DNA from: Macrotis lagotis
Taxonomy: Eukaryota > Chordata > Mammalia > Peramelemorphia > Peramelidae
Direction: 5' to 3'
Assembly (NCBI RefSeq): GCF_037893015.1
Contig: NC_133658.1
Location: forward strand, 251,168,518-251,232,517
DNA length: 64,000 nt
Positions 30,523-41,105 of the stretch are shown piece by piece. How positions within the stretch are numbered: the first letter of the stretch is position 1; each line of letters begins with the position of its first letter. Both the position numbers and the translations under genes were made by a program. The notes beneath the pieces are model-generated. The model worked only from the letters and a program-made list of their open reading frames with translations. It was not told the origin of the DNA and searched no databases.

Positions 30523-31539
30523 CTTTTTTTTTCCTGGGAGCCCCCCAGGCCCAGCTGCTGAGGCCATGCTGAGGGCACTGCCCCACCTGCTGCACCCCCT
30601 GGCGGCCCCCCCCCCCCCGTAGGGCCTCCCAGGCCGCGGCCCTGAGCGCCGAGATCCACGTGGGTGCCCGGCGCGGCCTGGAACGGAGATATCGTTGAGA
30701 TCTTGATGAATAGAACTCAGGCCCGAAATGCTCTGGGCAAAGTCTTTGTCAATGAATTGTCAGAAGCCTTGGACCAGCTTCTTCTTGACAAGAGCTGTCT
30801 GAGCAGTTGTGTTTAAGAGTGATGTTAAGGGAGTATTCTATGCAGGTGCCACTCTGAATGAAGGAGAGCAAATGAATGAGGCCGAGGTGGCTGCTTTTGT
30901 GCAAAAACTCCAGAGTTTGATGAACCAGATAGCCACATTCCCTGTGCCTACCATTGCGGCTATTGATGGATTTGCTCTGGGTGGGGGCCTCGAGATGGCC
31001 TTGGCCTGTGATCATGTGGCAGCTTCTTCTGCCATCATGGGACTCATAGAAACAAGTCGTGGATTCCTTCCAGGGACAGGGGGCACCCAGTGCCTGCCTC
31101 GGTGTGTGGGTGTGAGCCTGGCTAAGGAAGAAGAAGCGAAGGCTGTTGGGCTAGTGAATCACGCAGTGCCCCAGAATCAGGAGTGCAACACTGCCTACCA
31201 CAGATCTCTAGAACTCGCCAGGGAGATAGTGCCTCAGGCCCCCATCGCAGTCGCAGTGAGAATGGGAAAAGAGGACATTGACAAAGGAATCGAGGTGGAC
31301 ATTGCATCGGGAATGGCCATTGAAGGAATGTGTTATGCCCAGAACATTCCAACCCAGGACAGGCTGGAAGGGATGGCGGCCTTCCGGGAGAAGCGACCAC
31401 CCCACTTTATTGGCGAGTGACTCTGATAGCGCATTCCAGGGATGCCCACCACCCTGCAGCCTAGGCCTCCGGAGGCTCTTAGGAGCACATTCTTTGCTTT
31501 CATAAATTTTTTCACCTTGGTCAAAAAAAAAAAAAAGAG
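30523..31539 (+). pseudogene. ECHDC2: ECHDC2 processed pseudogene
   Basis: Intronless retrocopy of enoyl-CoA hydratase domain-containing 2, a predicted mitochondrial crotonase-fold protein of about 290 residues. The relic starts at ATG 30566 (MLRALPHLL) and ends at TGA 31418-31420. The long readable part (30809-31420) keeps the crotonase core: [19 protein letters not shown] (oxyanion-hole region), [19 protein letters not shown] and the C-terminus [20 protein letters not shown]. Damage: TAG at 30620-30622, at least three frame changes before 30809, one residue lost after ALACD, and a gap after the VSLAKE region where the family has about 11 more residues. CATAAA at 31501 precedes an A-tail at about 31523. 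TSD AAGGTGTCTC at 30513-30522 and 31540-31549. ECHDC2 fits better than its paralogue AUH because of [18 protein letters not shown]. Confidence 0.92.
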
Positions 31540-31711
31540 AAGGTGTCTCTATCTCTTTGGTATGACCTAGATTATCAGAACATGTCAAACTGGAAAGAAA
31601 CTCAGAAAACATAGTATGTCAGAACCCAAAGAAAACTAAAAATGTTTGAATAAGAAGAAATCTTAAGACATACTTGAGAGTCAATATAAAAAGTAGAATG
31701 TCAAATGGGAC

Positions 31712-32055
31712 ATCATGATGATGATGATGATGATGATGATGACATTTGTCCTTGGTTTTCCAAGAGGACCATGATATCAGGGAGGCAATACAATGTCAAG
31801 AACACAAACTGGATTTTTTAGTGAGAGTGCAGTGCTGTGCTAATTCTCCAGCCTCACTTTCTCCTCCAGAGTCATTTGATTCCAGTGGTCAGATATGAAT
31901 GTGGACAACTGGAATTGATCCTGGAAGCAAGGTAATCAGGATTAACTGACTTGCCCAAGGTCACATAGCGAGTGTCAAGTGTCTGAGGATGGATTCAAAC
32001 TCCCATCCTCCTAACTCCAAGATGAGTGCTCTTATCCACTGCTCTATCTAGTTTT
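31712..32055 (-). mobile_element. CAT-tailed SINE, full-length
   Basis: Antisense: (ATG)n tail at 31714-31741, then TTTGTCCTTGGTTTTCCAAG, CCTCACTTTCTCCTCCAGAG, CTGACTTGCCCAAGGTCACA, and the tRNA-like head ending at about 32055. Confidence 0.9.
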
Positions 32056-32094
32056 ATAGATAGGGAAGGGCTTGGCAAAGGGTTTGGTCAGAAA

Positions 32095-32300
32095 TACTCA
32101 TCTTTCTATGTTCAAATTTGACCTCAGACATACTAGCTGTGTGACTGGGCAAGTCACTTAACCCTGCTTGCCTTAGTTTTCTCACCTATAAAGTGAGCTG
32201 CAGAAGGAAATTACAAACCACTTCAGTATCTCTACCAAGAAAACATGAAACGGGGTCACAAAAGAGTTGGATACAACTGAAAAAGGATTGAACGACATTT
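32095..32300 (+). mobile_element. MAR1-type CORE-SINE
   Basis: Sense: TACTAGCTGTGTGACTGGGC, CTTCAGTATCTCTACCAAGA, and the BovB-like tail GGGGTCACAAAAGAGTTGGA. The head is lost. Confidence 0.8.
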
Positions 32301-33165
32301 TTATAGATGAGTGAACTGCAGACTAGGAAAGTGAACCAATTTTCTCAAGGTGAGTGAGTCTCAAGTGATAGAATGGTGACTAGGAAATAGGTTTCCTGAA
32401 TCTCAGTGCAAAGATCTAGCACAGTTTTAAAAAATTCAACCAACCCTCCCATTCCCCCCTCCCCCCTTGACAAAGTATCTGAAAGAACTGGCTCAGCATT
32501 CTCTGATACTCACTCAGTTGAAGTTGTTACTTTCCCCCAAACAAGGAAGATAGGCTGTTTTAGGAGGGGTGAAGTAACCTATTTGAAAAGCTGATGGAGC
32601 AATTAAGACTAAATTCCTGCAAATCAGATGTGTTAAAGGAAAACTTTCTTTGGGTTCATTGCCATCTCCTTGCTCCCAATATCACAATCCTACATTTGTA
32701 CAGTTGAAACTTTATGCTTTTCAAACCATTTTCAAATGTATCATCTCACTTGCTCCATCCTTGGCTGCTTAGCACTGAACCTGGAACTTGTGGATTGATT
32801 CACTGATCTCCCCCCAAATCCTCCAGTCTCCCCCACCCCAATAAACAGGACTCAGATTATGATCCTTTTTGACATCTGTGAAAACTGAAGAGGGGATGAT
32901 GACAGCAGATGTGTGACCCTGAGTCACCTCTCTAGCCTTAGTTTTTTTCATTTATGAAGTGAGGGGCTTAGGTTTGTACAAATTAAACTTCTTGAGGGCA
33001 GAGATTGTCTCACTTCCATATTTAGATTCGCAACAGCAAGCAGTGGTCCTGAAATATAACATTTAATGTTATATAGCACTTAATGAACTTAATCTTTCTT
33101 TGATGGCCTAAGTTTGGACAGTCTAAGTCCTAGTTCCCTTCCAGTTGTTACAGTGTCACTGTTCT
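32301..33165. other. Unassigned DNA
   Basis: No gene seen. A phrase near 32985-33010 (TTCTTGAGGGCAGAGATTGT) hints at an L2 3' end on the plus strand. Confidence 0.4.
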
Positions 33166-33169
33166 ATGC

Positions 33170-33330
33170 TTGACAATTCAATTTTGCAAGCATTCTAAGT
33201 GTGCTAAGTGAGGGACTAGACACCAAGGGAGATGTGGAGTGTAATGGGAATAGGACAGTACAAAGTTAAAATAAGGGTAGTTCCTGCCTTCAAGGAGCAA
33301 AATGCAAATTTGAAGAAAAGATAAACATAC
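33170..33330 (-). mobile_element. L2-like 3' fragment
   Basis: Antisense, diverged: TAGTTCCTGCCTTCAAGGAG, then AAACATACAACAG. Confidence 0.5.
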
Positions 33331-33344
33331 AACAGATAACTTTT

Positions 33345-33495
33345 TTTTTAAGATTTTTAGCAAGGCAATGGGGTTAAGTGGCTTACCCAAGGCTACACAG
33401 CTAGGTGATTATTAAGTGTCTGAGGCTGCGTTTGAACTCAGGTACTCCTGACTCCAGGGTCGGTGCCCTATCCACTGCACCACCTAGTCACCCCC
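33345..33495 (-). mobile_element. tRNA-derived SINE
   Basis: Antisense, TSD AACAGATAACTTTT (33331-33344) with one mismatch at 33496-33509. Confidence 0.94.
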
Positions 33496-33947
33496 AACAG
33501 GTAACTTTTAAGGAAAGCCACAGTTTTGTCTCTGGTGAGAATACTTTTATTTTAAGTTCCTTTTTAGTTCTGACATTCTATGTTCTACTGAAGGCAGAGA
33601 TGGGCTGGGGAAAATTTTTTTAATTTTTCAATGTGACCATTTTATGCCTAAAATCAATAAATACTACAAATAAGGGCTTGATTTATTGTTTTATTTATTA
33701 CCACTAAATGGAGATGGAGAAAATGTTAAAAATGCAAATTAAACTATAGGGGAAGACTTGGAGTCACATTTTGGAGAACCCAGATTTACCAACACACCCC
33801 TGACAAAGTCACACAGAGTTGAAGCCTAGATTAGGATCCAGAGTTTTGGGTTCCAGAACCAAAGTCCTTTTTACTACCAGAGGTCTCCAGTCTCCCTTCT
33901 TATCTGTCCTAGCTCCTTACTGATGGATGTTTTCCTATCTGAAAACT

Positions 33948-34180
33948 TAGTTGTTCAAATATTCCAGTTGTGTCCAAATCTTTATGACCCAGTTGGAGTT
34001 TTCTTGTCCAAGATACTGGAATGATCTGTCATTTCCTTCTCCAGTTCATTTTATAGATGCGAAAACTGAGGCAAACAGGGTCCAGTGACTTTTCTGGGAT
34101 CACACAGCTAGTAAATATCTGAGGCAATATTTGAACTCAGAAACTTGTCTTTATGCCTCCAACTCTATCCAATAGTTATC
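33948..34180 (-). mobile_element. MAR1-type CORE-SINE, full-length
   Basis: Antisense: GTTGTTCAAATATTCCAGTT, TTCATTTTATAGATGCGAAA, GGATCACACAGCTAGTAAAT, head at right. Confidence 0.85.
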
Positions 34181-34764
34181 CCTATCAAAGATTAGAGAAA
34201 AACTTAAAGGATGGAGAGGGTAAACTAAGTTTGTAGAATGACCAATCTTAACCCTGGGTGTGAAAGTGACTGGTCAAATTCTCAGTTGAGGGAGTTGGTG
34301 GGTAGGATGGGGGATGGGTATTTGGCCAGTCCCAAAGCTTTCCTTCCCACCAAGTCACTTACCAACAACTTTTTTTTCACACACAGGCAAGATCTTCACC
34401 TCTAGTTCTCCAGTTCACACTCTCTAGGAGACTTTCCCTGGCAGCTGCATCTACATTCATCCCCTGCATCAGCAGGAATGGCGGGGAATTAAACAAACAA
34501 AATAATAAAGTCTCTTCTGGTTGCTGCTGGGCAGAGAGATTCTATTAGAGAAGTTGCAAGTCCCAGATAAGGTCTGCCAAGGCTAGATCTGAAGAGCCAG
34601 CAAGTATGTAATTCCCATCCCACACAACCAGAAATCTGGGAATTGGCCACTGCTGAGTCTGAGGAAGCAGGTTCAAATCCTGTCTCTAATATTAGACCCT
34701 GGGGGGTGATTTTAGGAAAGTCCCCTTTCCTGCCTTCAGTCCCTCCTTACCTCTGCCTCAAAGT
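34181..34764. other. Unassigned DNA
   Basis: A short SINE-like phrase occurs near 34665-34720. Otherwise no repeat or gene recognised. Confidence 0.4.
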
Positions 34765-35070
34765 CCCTCTTTTCCATTAAGATACAGCTCAGACACCATT
34801 TTCTACTTGAAGCCTTGCCTGATCCTCCCAACTGCTGGTGCCCTCCTCCCCAGTGACCTTGTATTTAACTACTTTGTAAGATTTGTATGTCTTCACATTA
34901 TATTTATACAGTATATATTATGTGGGAGGTGAGTGGGTATGAACTTGTCTCCCTCACTAGACTGTAAGAGCTTTGAAAGTAGGGTTTGATTCATTCTTTG
35001 TACTTTCATCTCCAGCACTTGGCAAAATGCCAGAGAAATAATAGGTGTTAATGCTTGTTGATGGATTGAT
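34765..35070 (+). mobile_element. L2/CR1-clade LINE 3' end
   Basis: Sense: ACTTGAAGCCTTGCCTGATC, then CACTAGACTGTAAGAGCTTT and CAGCACTTGGCAAAATGCC, followed by TAATAGGTGTTAATGCTTGT. The classic L2 terminal order. Confidence 0.8.
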
Positions 35071-35104
35071 AAATCTACAATCCACATAAAATGTTAGAGC
35101 TGGA

Positions 35105-35350
35105 AGACATAATAATAATAAGTATTTATGTAGTTCTTTATGATTTGCAGATCACTTTACAATTATCTCATTTAATCCTCACCACAATCCTGGAAGGTAG
35201 GTGATGTTTTTATCCTTATTTTATAGTTGAGGAAACTGAGGCTAAAAGAGGCTTAGTGACTTAGCCCAGGGTTACAGAACTAGCATATGAGGCAGGACTC
35301 AAACTCAAGTCTTCCTGACTCCAAGACCAATATTGTATTGACTGGGCTGC
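35105..35350 (-). mobile_element. MIR3/Ther-2-like SINE
   Basis: Antisense: (AAT)n, TTACAATTATCTCATTTAAT, TATAGTTGAGGAAACTGAGG, CTCAAGTCTTCCTGACTCC. Confidence 0.75.
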
Positions 35351-35439
35351 CTAGAATGTCAGAGCTATGAAGAACCTTAGAACACAGAAGACAGAGCATA
35401 GAATGCTGATTTGAGAAAGGACATGCAATGTCAGATTTA

Positions 35440-35670
35440 GAAGCCCCTAGGTGATATAGTGAATAGAGCACTGGACCTGGAATCAGGAAGATCTGAGTTG
35501 AAAACTGATCTCAAACATTTACTATCTGGGTAACGTTACAAAGTCACTGAATCTTAGTCTGCTTCAGTTTCTTTCCCAGTAAAATTGGGTTAATAATAAC
35601 TACCTTCCAGATCAAATGAAATAATATTCATAAAACACTTAGAGTAGTTTCTAACACATTGTAAGCACTT
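35440..35670 (+). mobile_element. MIR/CORE-type SINE
   Basis: Sense: GATATAGTGAATAGAGCACT, CAAAGTCACTGAATCTTAG, tail CTACCTTCCAGATCAAATGA. Confidence 0.75.
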
Positions 35671-35880
35671 GATTCCTCCATCTACTTGCTTCCTTCCTCC
35701 CTCCCTTCTTAAGAGACATCTAATTCAAACCTATCATTTTGTTGAAGAAGAAACTAAGCTCCAGAGAGGGGAAGGAATTTACCCCAATGGTCATGAGTTT
35801 GGAGAATCAGGCCTAAAACCCAATCTCTGTTTCATAGAATCCTAGATTTAGATACAAAAAGGATCTTAGAAGTCATCTAG

Positions 35881-36599
35881 AAGATGGCAACATGAAGGGA
35901 TCAAGTCTTAGGAGCTCTCTGATAAAAACTCATAAACTAAGGACTCTAAACTTTCGAGAGACAGAACCCACAAAGGGACTCAGTGAGGCAGTTCTCCTAC
36001 TCAAGGTAACCTGGAAAAGAGCAGAAAGGCTCTGCTCCCCGGGGTCGGAGGGGCGGCCCACCAGAGTGAAAGAAGTTCAGCCTCCCGGAGGCAGTCCCAG
36101 GGTGCTGGGAGCCGTAGCTCACAGCAGCTGGGGAGTCTCCTGAGCTGCACCCTGGGGAGCACTGGGCACAAAGTGGGGGGACAGTGGGTGACCTCTGCCA
36201 GAGCAAGCACGTGGAGCCCAGCCCCCAGGGCACACAACTAGCAGCTTGGTCTTACTGCAGCCCAGACCCAGAAACAGAAGCAGGCCGAGCAGGTAAGCAG
36301 GAGCCCCCAGGGCATGAGCCCATTGAGCTGAGGGAGGCGAGTGGAGAGAGAGAGACTGCCAAGCTGTGTCCTCTGCCTCTGGAACAGGACTCTGGGGCTC
36401 TGACCACATTCAGATCCTGATCCCAGTCTAGGCCCCCCCATAGAACAACAGGGCCCCCCACCTCGGCCCCGTGGCAGAGGGGGGCACCTATGGTCATTCA
36501 CAGACCAGGAGGGAGGACAGAACCTCACACACTGAGAACCTTGTGGGAGTGTCCCAAAAGCTCAGGAAGCACCCCAAAAAACAGGCTTAGGCTGGGAAA
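35881..36599 (+). promoter_or_regulatory. HAL1-like 5' leader, putative internal promoter
   Basis: Starts with AAGATGGC, the YY1-type box found at human L1 5' ends. The leader has CpG-containing patches (CCCCGGGGTCGGAGGGGCGG at 36037-36056). Copy A shows the same leader on the minus strand (12336-11593). Promoter activity is inferred. Confidence 0.55.
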
Positions 36600-37875
36600 A
36601 TGAACAAGCAAAGAAACAAGAGGAAGACCATTGAGAAATATTTTGCAAATGAGCCCCAAGAAGGATCAAAATACTCAGTCTGAAGATGAGGAAGCACAAG
36701 CTCCTGCATCTAAAGACTTCAAGAAAAACAGAAATTGGGCTCAGGCTATGACAGAGCTCAAAAAAGACTGGAAATCAAATGAGGGAGTTAGAAGAAAAAC
36801 TGGGAAAAGAAATGAGAGCGATGCAGGAAAAACATGAAAATGAAGTCAGCAGCTTAGTCAAGGAAATCCAAAAAAATGCTGAAGAAAATAGCATGCTAAA
36901 AAACAGCTTAGGTCAAATGGATAAAACAGTTCAAAAAGTTATTGAGGGGGCAGCTAGGTGGCGCAGTGGATAAAGCACCGGCCTTGGAGTCAGGAGTACC
37001 TGGGTTCAAATCCAGTCTCAGACACTTAATAATTCCCTAGCTGTGTGGCCTTGGGCAAGCCACTTAACCCCGTTTGCCTTGCAAAAACCTAAAAAAAAAA
37101 AAGTTATTGAGGAGAAGAATGCTTTAAAAAGCAAAATTGGCCAGATGGAAAAAGAGATAAGAAAACTGTGGGGAGAACAAATCCTTCAGACAAAGAATAG
37201 AATTCAGGGAGATTGATGAATTTACCAGAAATCAGGAATCAATACTTCAAAAACCAAAAAAATTAAAAATTAAAAGAAAATGTGAAATATCTCATTGAAA
37301 AAACAATTGATATGGAAAACAGACTAAGGAAAGATAATTTGAAAATTATTGGAATACCTGAAAGTCATGATCAGGAAAAGAGCCTTGACATCATTTTCAA
37401 AGAATTACTACAGGAAAATTGCCCTGATAGTCTAGAAGCAGAGGGCAAAATAGAAATGGAGAGAATACACCGATCCCCCTGAGAAAGAGATCCCAAAAAA
37501 CCAACCCCTAGGAATATTATAGCCAAGTTCCAGAACTCCCAAGTCAAAGAGAAAATATTACAAGCAGCCAAAAGGACACAGTTCAAATATCATGGAGCTG
37601 CCTTCAGGATCACTCAGGACTTAGCAGCATCTACATTGGAAGCTCGTAGGGCGTGGAATACAATATACCAGAAGGCAAAAGAGCTTAGAATGCAGCCAAG
37701 AATGAACTACCCAGCAAGGCTAAATGTCCTCTTCCAGGGAAAAAGATGGACTTTCAATGAACCAGGGGAATTTCAAAGGTTCCTTTTGGAATGGCCAGAG
37801 CTGAACAGAAGGTTTGATCTTCAGATACAGGACTCAGGTGAAGCATGGAGATTGGAGGAGAGGGGGGAAATATGA
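36600..37875 (+). pseudogene. HAL1-like ORF1, copy B
   Basis: L1 ORF1p relative. N-terminus MNKQRNKRKTIEKYF at 36600, coiled coil at 36780-37320 (LEEKLGKEMRAMQEKHENEV), RRM from 37321 (RLRKDNLKIIGIPESHD), and C-terminal domain EARRAWNTIYQKAKELRMQP to RLEERGEI, stopping at TGA 37873-37875. About 370 residues without the SINE at 36948-37100, close to human ORF1p (338). Frameshifts lie near 36650, 36780, 37180-37260 and 37480. The adjacent TSD shows the SINE is secondary. Confidence 0.88.
36948..37100 (+). mobile_element. tRNA-derived SINE in HAL1-like copy B
   Basis: TSD AAGTTATTGAGG at 36936-36947 and 37101-37112. Lands in the coiled-coil coding part and is absent from copy A. Confidence 0.95.
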
Positions 37876-38334
37876 GGGACTTAATGAGGATGAACTGCAT
37901 GTATAGAAAAATGATACTGATAATATTCATATGAACCATCTCAGTTAATAGAGCAGGTAGAGGGAGCTTTTATAGTTGAAGCACAGGAGAAAGCTGAATT
38001 CGAAGATAAAATATGGTGCAAAAATGGAGTCAATAGGGAAAAAATGGAAATGGAATGGGAGAAAGAAAAAGGAGAGGGGGAATAGTCCAAGATATTTCAC
38101 ATAAGATTTTTTTTTATTACAATGAGCTATTGCAATGATATGGAAGGGGGGAGGCAAGGGGGAATGAGGGAACCTTTGCTCTCATCAGAGAGGAGAGGAA
38201 ACAGCAAATATACTCAATGGGGTATAGACAACTGGAGTAAGAAGGAGTGGGGAGCAGGGGGAAGGGGTGGGGATGTGAATAAAGGAGGAGAGGATGGACC
38301 ATGGTGGGACAGTGTTCAGATATAACACATTTTC

Positions 38335-38482
38335 TTTTTTACTTCTTGCAAGGGGCTGGGATTGGATGGCCTGCCCAGGACCATGGGGCCAGGTGGATTC
38401 TGGGCCTAAGGGGTGGTATGGGGGCTCAGGGCTTCTTGGCCCCAGGACCAGGGATCTGTCTGCTGCGCCACTCAGCGACCCT
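38335..38482 (-). mobile_element. SINE segment 1 of HAL1-like copy B
   Basis: Antisense to the element: CTTGCAAGGGGCTGGGATTG, then CTGCTGCGCCACTCAGCGAC. Counterpart 9415-9562. Confidence 0.78.
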
Positions 38483-38694
38483 ACAGCAGAGTCAGAGTGA
38501 AAGGAGAGAGAAAATATAGTACATGGTAGTGGAGAAATAAGAAAGGAGGGAGTTGCGATCAGCAATGGCAATGGTGGAAAATATGGAAGTAACTTTTGTG
38601 ATGGACTTATCATAAAGAATGTGATCCACCCACGACAGAGTTGATGGTGTTGGAACAAAGACTGAAGCACATTTTTTTGTTATTATTATTTGGG

Positions 38695-38835
38695 GGAGGG
38701 TGCAGGGCAAGTGGGGCTAGGTGGCCTGCCTGGGGCCACATAGCAGGGTGATCTTTGGGTATCTGGGGCCAGATTCGGATCCAGATGCTCCTGGCTCAAG
38801 GGCCAATGCTCTGTCTGCCACCCAGCCACCTCTAC
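38695..38835 (-). mobile_element. SINE segment 2 of HAL1-like copy B
   Basis: Antisense: GCAAGTGGGGCTAGGTGGCC, then CTCTGTCTGCCACCCAGCCA. Counterpart 9063-9210. Confidence 0.85.
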
Positions 38836-38869
38836 TATTATTACTATTTTATTTTATTTTGGGTCTTTT

Positions 38870-39025
38870 TTTTTCTTCTTTTTGGTTTTTTCAGGGCAGT
38901 GGGGATGGGGTGGCTTGCATGTCACATGGCTGGGTGATTATTAGGTTTATGAGGCTGGATATGGACTCGGGTGCTCATGACTCCAGGGCTGTTGCTTTGT
39001 CCATTGCGCCACCTGGCCATACCTA
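38870..39025 (-). mobile_element. SINE segment 3 of HAL1-like copy B
   Basis: Antisense with retained T-rich tail, TGGCTGGGTGATTATTAGG, and head TCCATTGCGCCACCTGGCC. Counterpart 8875-9027. Confidence 0.87.
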
Positions 39026-39250
39026 CAATTATTACTATTATTTTTTTTATTTTAATTTTTTTCTCTCCCCTTTACTTTTTCGCCCAAGCAAGTCTATCTA
39101 TATTCATGGGGGAGGGGTATTTTGTTTACTTGTAAACAAGTATATTTTATTAATGTAAAAAAAATTTGTACAAAATGAGAATAAAAAATAAATTTAAATA
39201 AATAAATAGATAGATAGATAAATGAATAAATAAAAAAAGAAGTCATCTAG

Positions 39251-39390
39251 CCTAAACCCATCATCTTACAGATGAAGAAACTGAGACTCAGGCTAAATTA
39301 TTTCCCCAGATTCATATGACAGAATCAAAATTAAAAAACAAGTACAGAACTCTTTCTACAACACCACAGTGCTTTTGGGGTGGTTTATAG
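39251..39390 (-). mobile_element. CORE-SINE (MIR-type) fragment
   Basis: Antisense: TTACAGATGAAGAAACTGAG, then AACTCTTTCTACAACACC. The HAL1-like copy B inserted at its edge. Confidence 0.6.
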
Positions 39391-39704
39391 ACCCCCTTAG
39401 TCAAAGAGAAAATAAAACAGGTACCTAGATTCCATAGATACTTTATTCCTGAAGATAATCAACCATGCAAAAATCAAGACCTCTAAGTGTTCTCTGTGTG
39501 AAATGGATTCTGGGTAAAAATCCTGATTTTTCTAAAAGGAAAAAGCTGAAGGTCTTTAATCTGATTGTCTGGCACATCTGTTTCAGGGGGTTGCCTCTTT
39601 AACTACTCATTGACCCTCCTGCTGACCCTGAGAGAAAATGAGCTTACAAATTCAATACCTGCCCTTACCAAAACCTGGAAAGATTGATTAAGCTTAAGGT
39701 TAGA
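39391..39704. other. Unassigned DNA
   Basis: No gene, RNA or repeat family recognised. Confidence 0.4.
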
Positions 39705-39717
39705 AATAACTATGCAA

Positions 39718-40098
39718 TGAACTGATACTGAGCAGATGAGCAGAACCATAAGAACAATCTACACCCTAACAGCAACACGGGGGTAATGATCAACCTTGAT
39801 GGCCTCTTTCAGTCCATCAGTGCAACAATCAGGAACAATTTGGGGCTGTCTGCAATGGAGAATACCATATGTATCCAGAGAAACAACTGTGGAGTTTGAA
39901 CAAAGACCAAGGACTACTACCTTTAATTTAGGAAAAAAAACCTGATATCTTACTGTCTGATCTTGCTACCTTTTATACTTTATGTTTCTTCCTTAAGGAT
40001 ATGATTTCTCTCTCATCACATTCCATTTGGGAAGGAAGCAAGACTGGGGAAAAATTGTAAAACTCAAAATAAATAAAATCTTTAAAAGAAAAAAGATA
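39718..40098 (+). mobile_element. 5'-truncated L1, 3' end
   Basis: End of ORF2 region (CTGATACTGAGCAGATGAGC) through 3' UTR to an A-rich tail. Perfect 13-bp TSD AATAACTATGCAA at 39705-39717 and 40099-40111. An internal deletion removes the G-rich tract. Confidence 0.95.
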
Positions 40099-40111
40099 AA
40101 TAACTATGCAA

Positions 40112-40741
40112 ACTTTGTCTCAGAACTCAAAAACCTGACTCTGGAAGATTAAGGAAAGAAATAGAAGTCCTTTATCTCTGTCATCCTCCCTCAGTTTCCT
40201 ACCCTAGCATTCCTCATATGGTGGGATTAGAGTCAAATCTTGACTGTGTCACTTCTTAAGGGACATTAGGAAATCACTTGGGGATAAAGTTTCTTCACAC
40301 TAAAATCTTAGGACTAATTGATGTACAAGTTACCTTCTTCTTTGACTGATGTGATGGACTCCATTCTAAGGTCCCTTTCTAACTCTAAAATGCTCTAATT
40401 CCTCACTGAGAGGACAGAGAGCCAACCCTAAATCAGGAAAATCTAGGGTCAAGTCCTGTCTTTGTTCCATATTGATTGTGCGTCTCTTGGCAAGCTATTT
40501 ATCCTCTTCTTTCTCTAGGCAATTCTCCAAAACTTGAAGTTGCTGAGAATGCCAATCTTGTCAGAGGGAGCTTCCTTACCCTTGTATTCTATAAAGTAAT
40601 GAAATCACAGAATCAGTCCTTATGCAATATTTCTTAATTGCAGGGATTTCCAACCAGTGCATTGGAATTATCTTCTTCCCACTATATAGGCCTGATCTTG
40701 TCACCTGTTGTTTAATCAACTTTAGTGTTTTACTATTACCA
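40112..40741. other. Unassigned DNA
   Basis: No gene recognised. A CORE-like phrase lies near 40265-40400. Confidence 0.4.
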
Positions 40742-41051
40742 TTAGGGCAGCTAGATGGCAAAGTGGGTCAAACATGGACCCTGCATTCAGGAAGATCTGA
40801 GCTCAAATCCAGTCACTTGATACTTATTAGCTGTGTGACCTTGGAAAAGCCCCTTAACCATGACTGCCTTGCATCCAGGGCCATCTCCAGTTGGGCCATC
40901 TCCATATCCAGCCACTAGACCAGATGGCTCTGGAGGATAAAGTGAGGCTGATGACTTAGCACAACACTCCCCCTCATTCAAATCCAATTCATGTGCTTGT
41001 CATGGCATCATCTCCCTAATGTCATGGTCTTCTTCAAGAATGAAGGACAGA

Positions 41052-41105
<54 letters not shown>
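40742..41105 (+). mobile_element. CAT-tailed SINE, full-length with long trinucleotide tail
   Basis: Best copy in the window: tRNA-like head GGGCAGCTAGATGGCAAAGT, CATCCAGGGCCATCTCCAG, CCAATTCATGTGCTTGTC, 3' end ATGGTCTTCTTCAAGAATGA, and a (CAT)n tail at about 41052-41105. The tail, rather than poly(A), suggests a partner LINE other than L1. Confidence 0.93.

Larger units (their letters stand above)
35881..39237 (+). mobile_element. HAL1-like half-L1 element, copy B, full-length
   Basis: 3357 bp with perfect 13-bp TSD AGAAGTCATCTAG at 35868-35880 and 39238-39250. It begins AAGATGGCAACATG, a YY1-like start. Order: a GC-richer 5' leader of about 720 bp, ORF1 (36600-37875), a purine-rich block (38000-38330), three antisense SINE segments (38335-39025), an AT-rich 3' end and an A-rich tail with AAAT/GATA units. 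There is no endonuclease or reverse transcriptase. Copy A at 8178-12336 is colinear. Mobilisation by L1 proteins is inferred from TSD and tail. Confidence 0.88.

Noticed and set aside
30540-30680. GC-rich block as a CpG-island promoter
   Set aside because: It is the 5' part of the ECHDC2 retrocopy, bounded by the TSD, so the GC richness came with the inserted cDNA.
36001-36528. Several overlapping minus-strand open frames as proteins
   Set aside because: They lie in the GC-richer HAL1-like 5' leader and overlap each other in different frames. Only the shared MWSEPQSP start was kept, as a low-interest finding.
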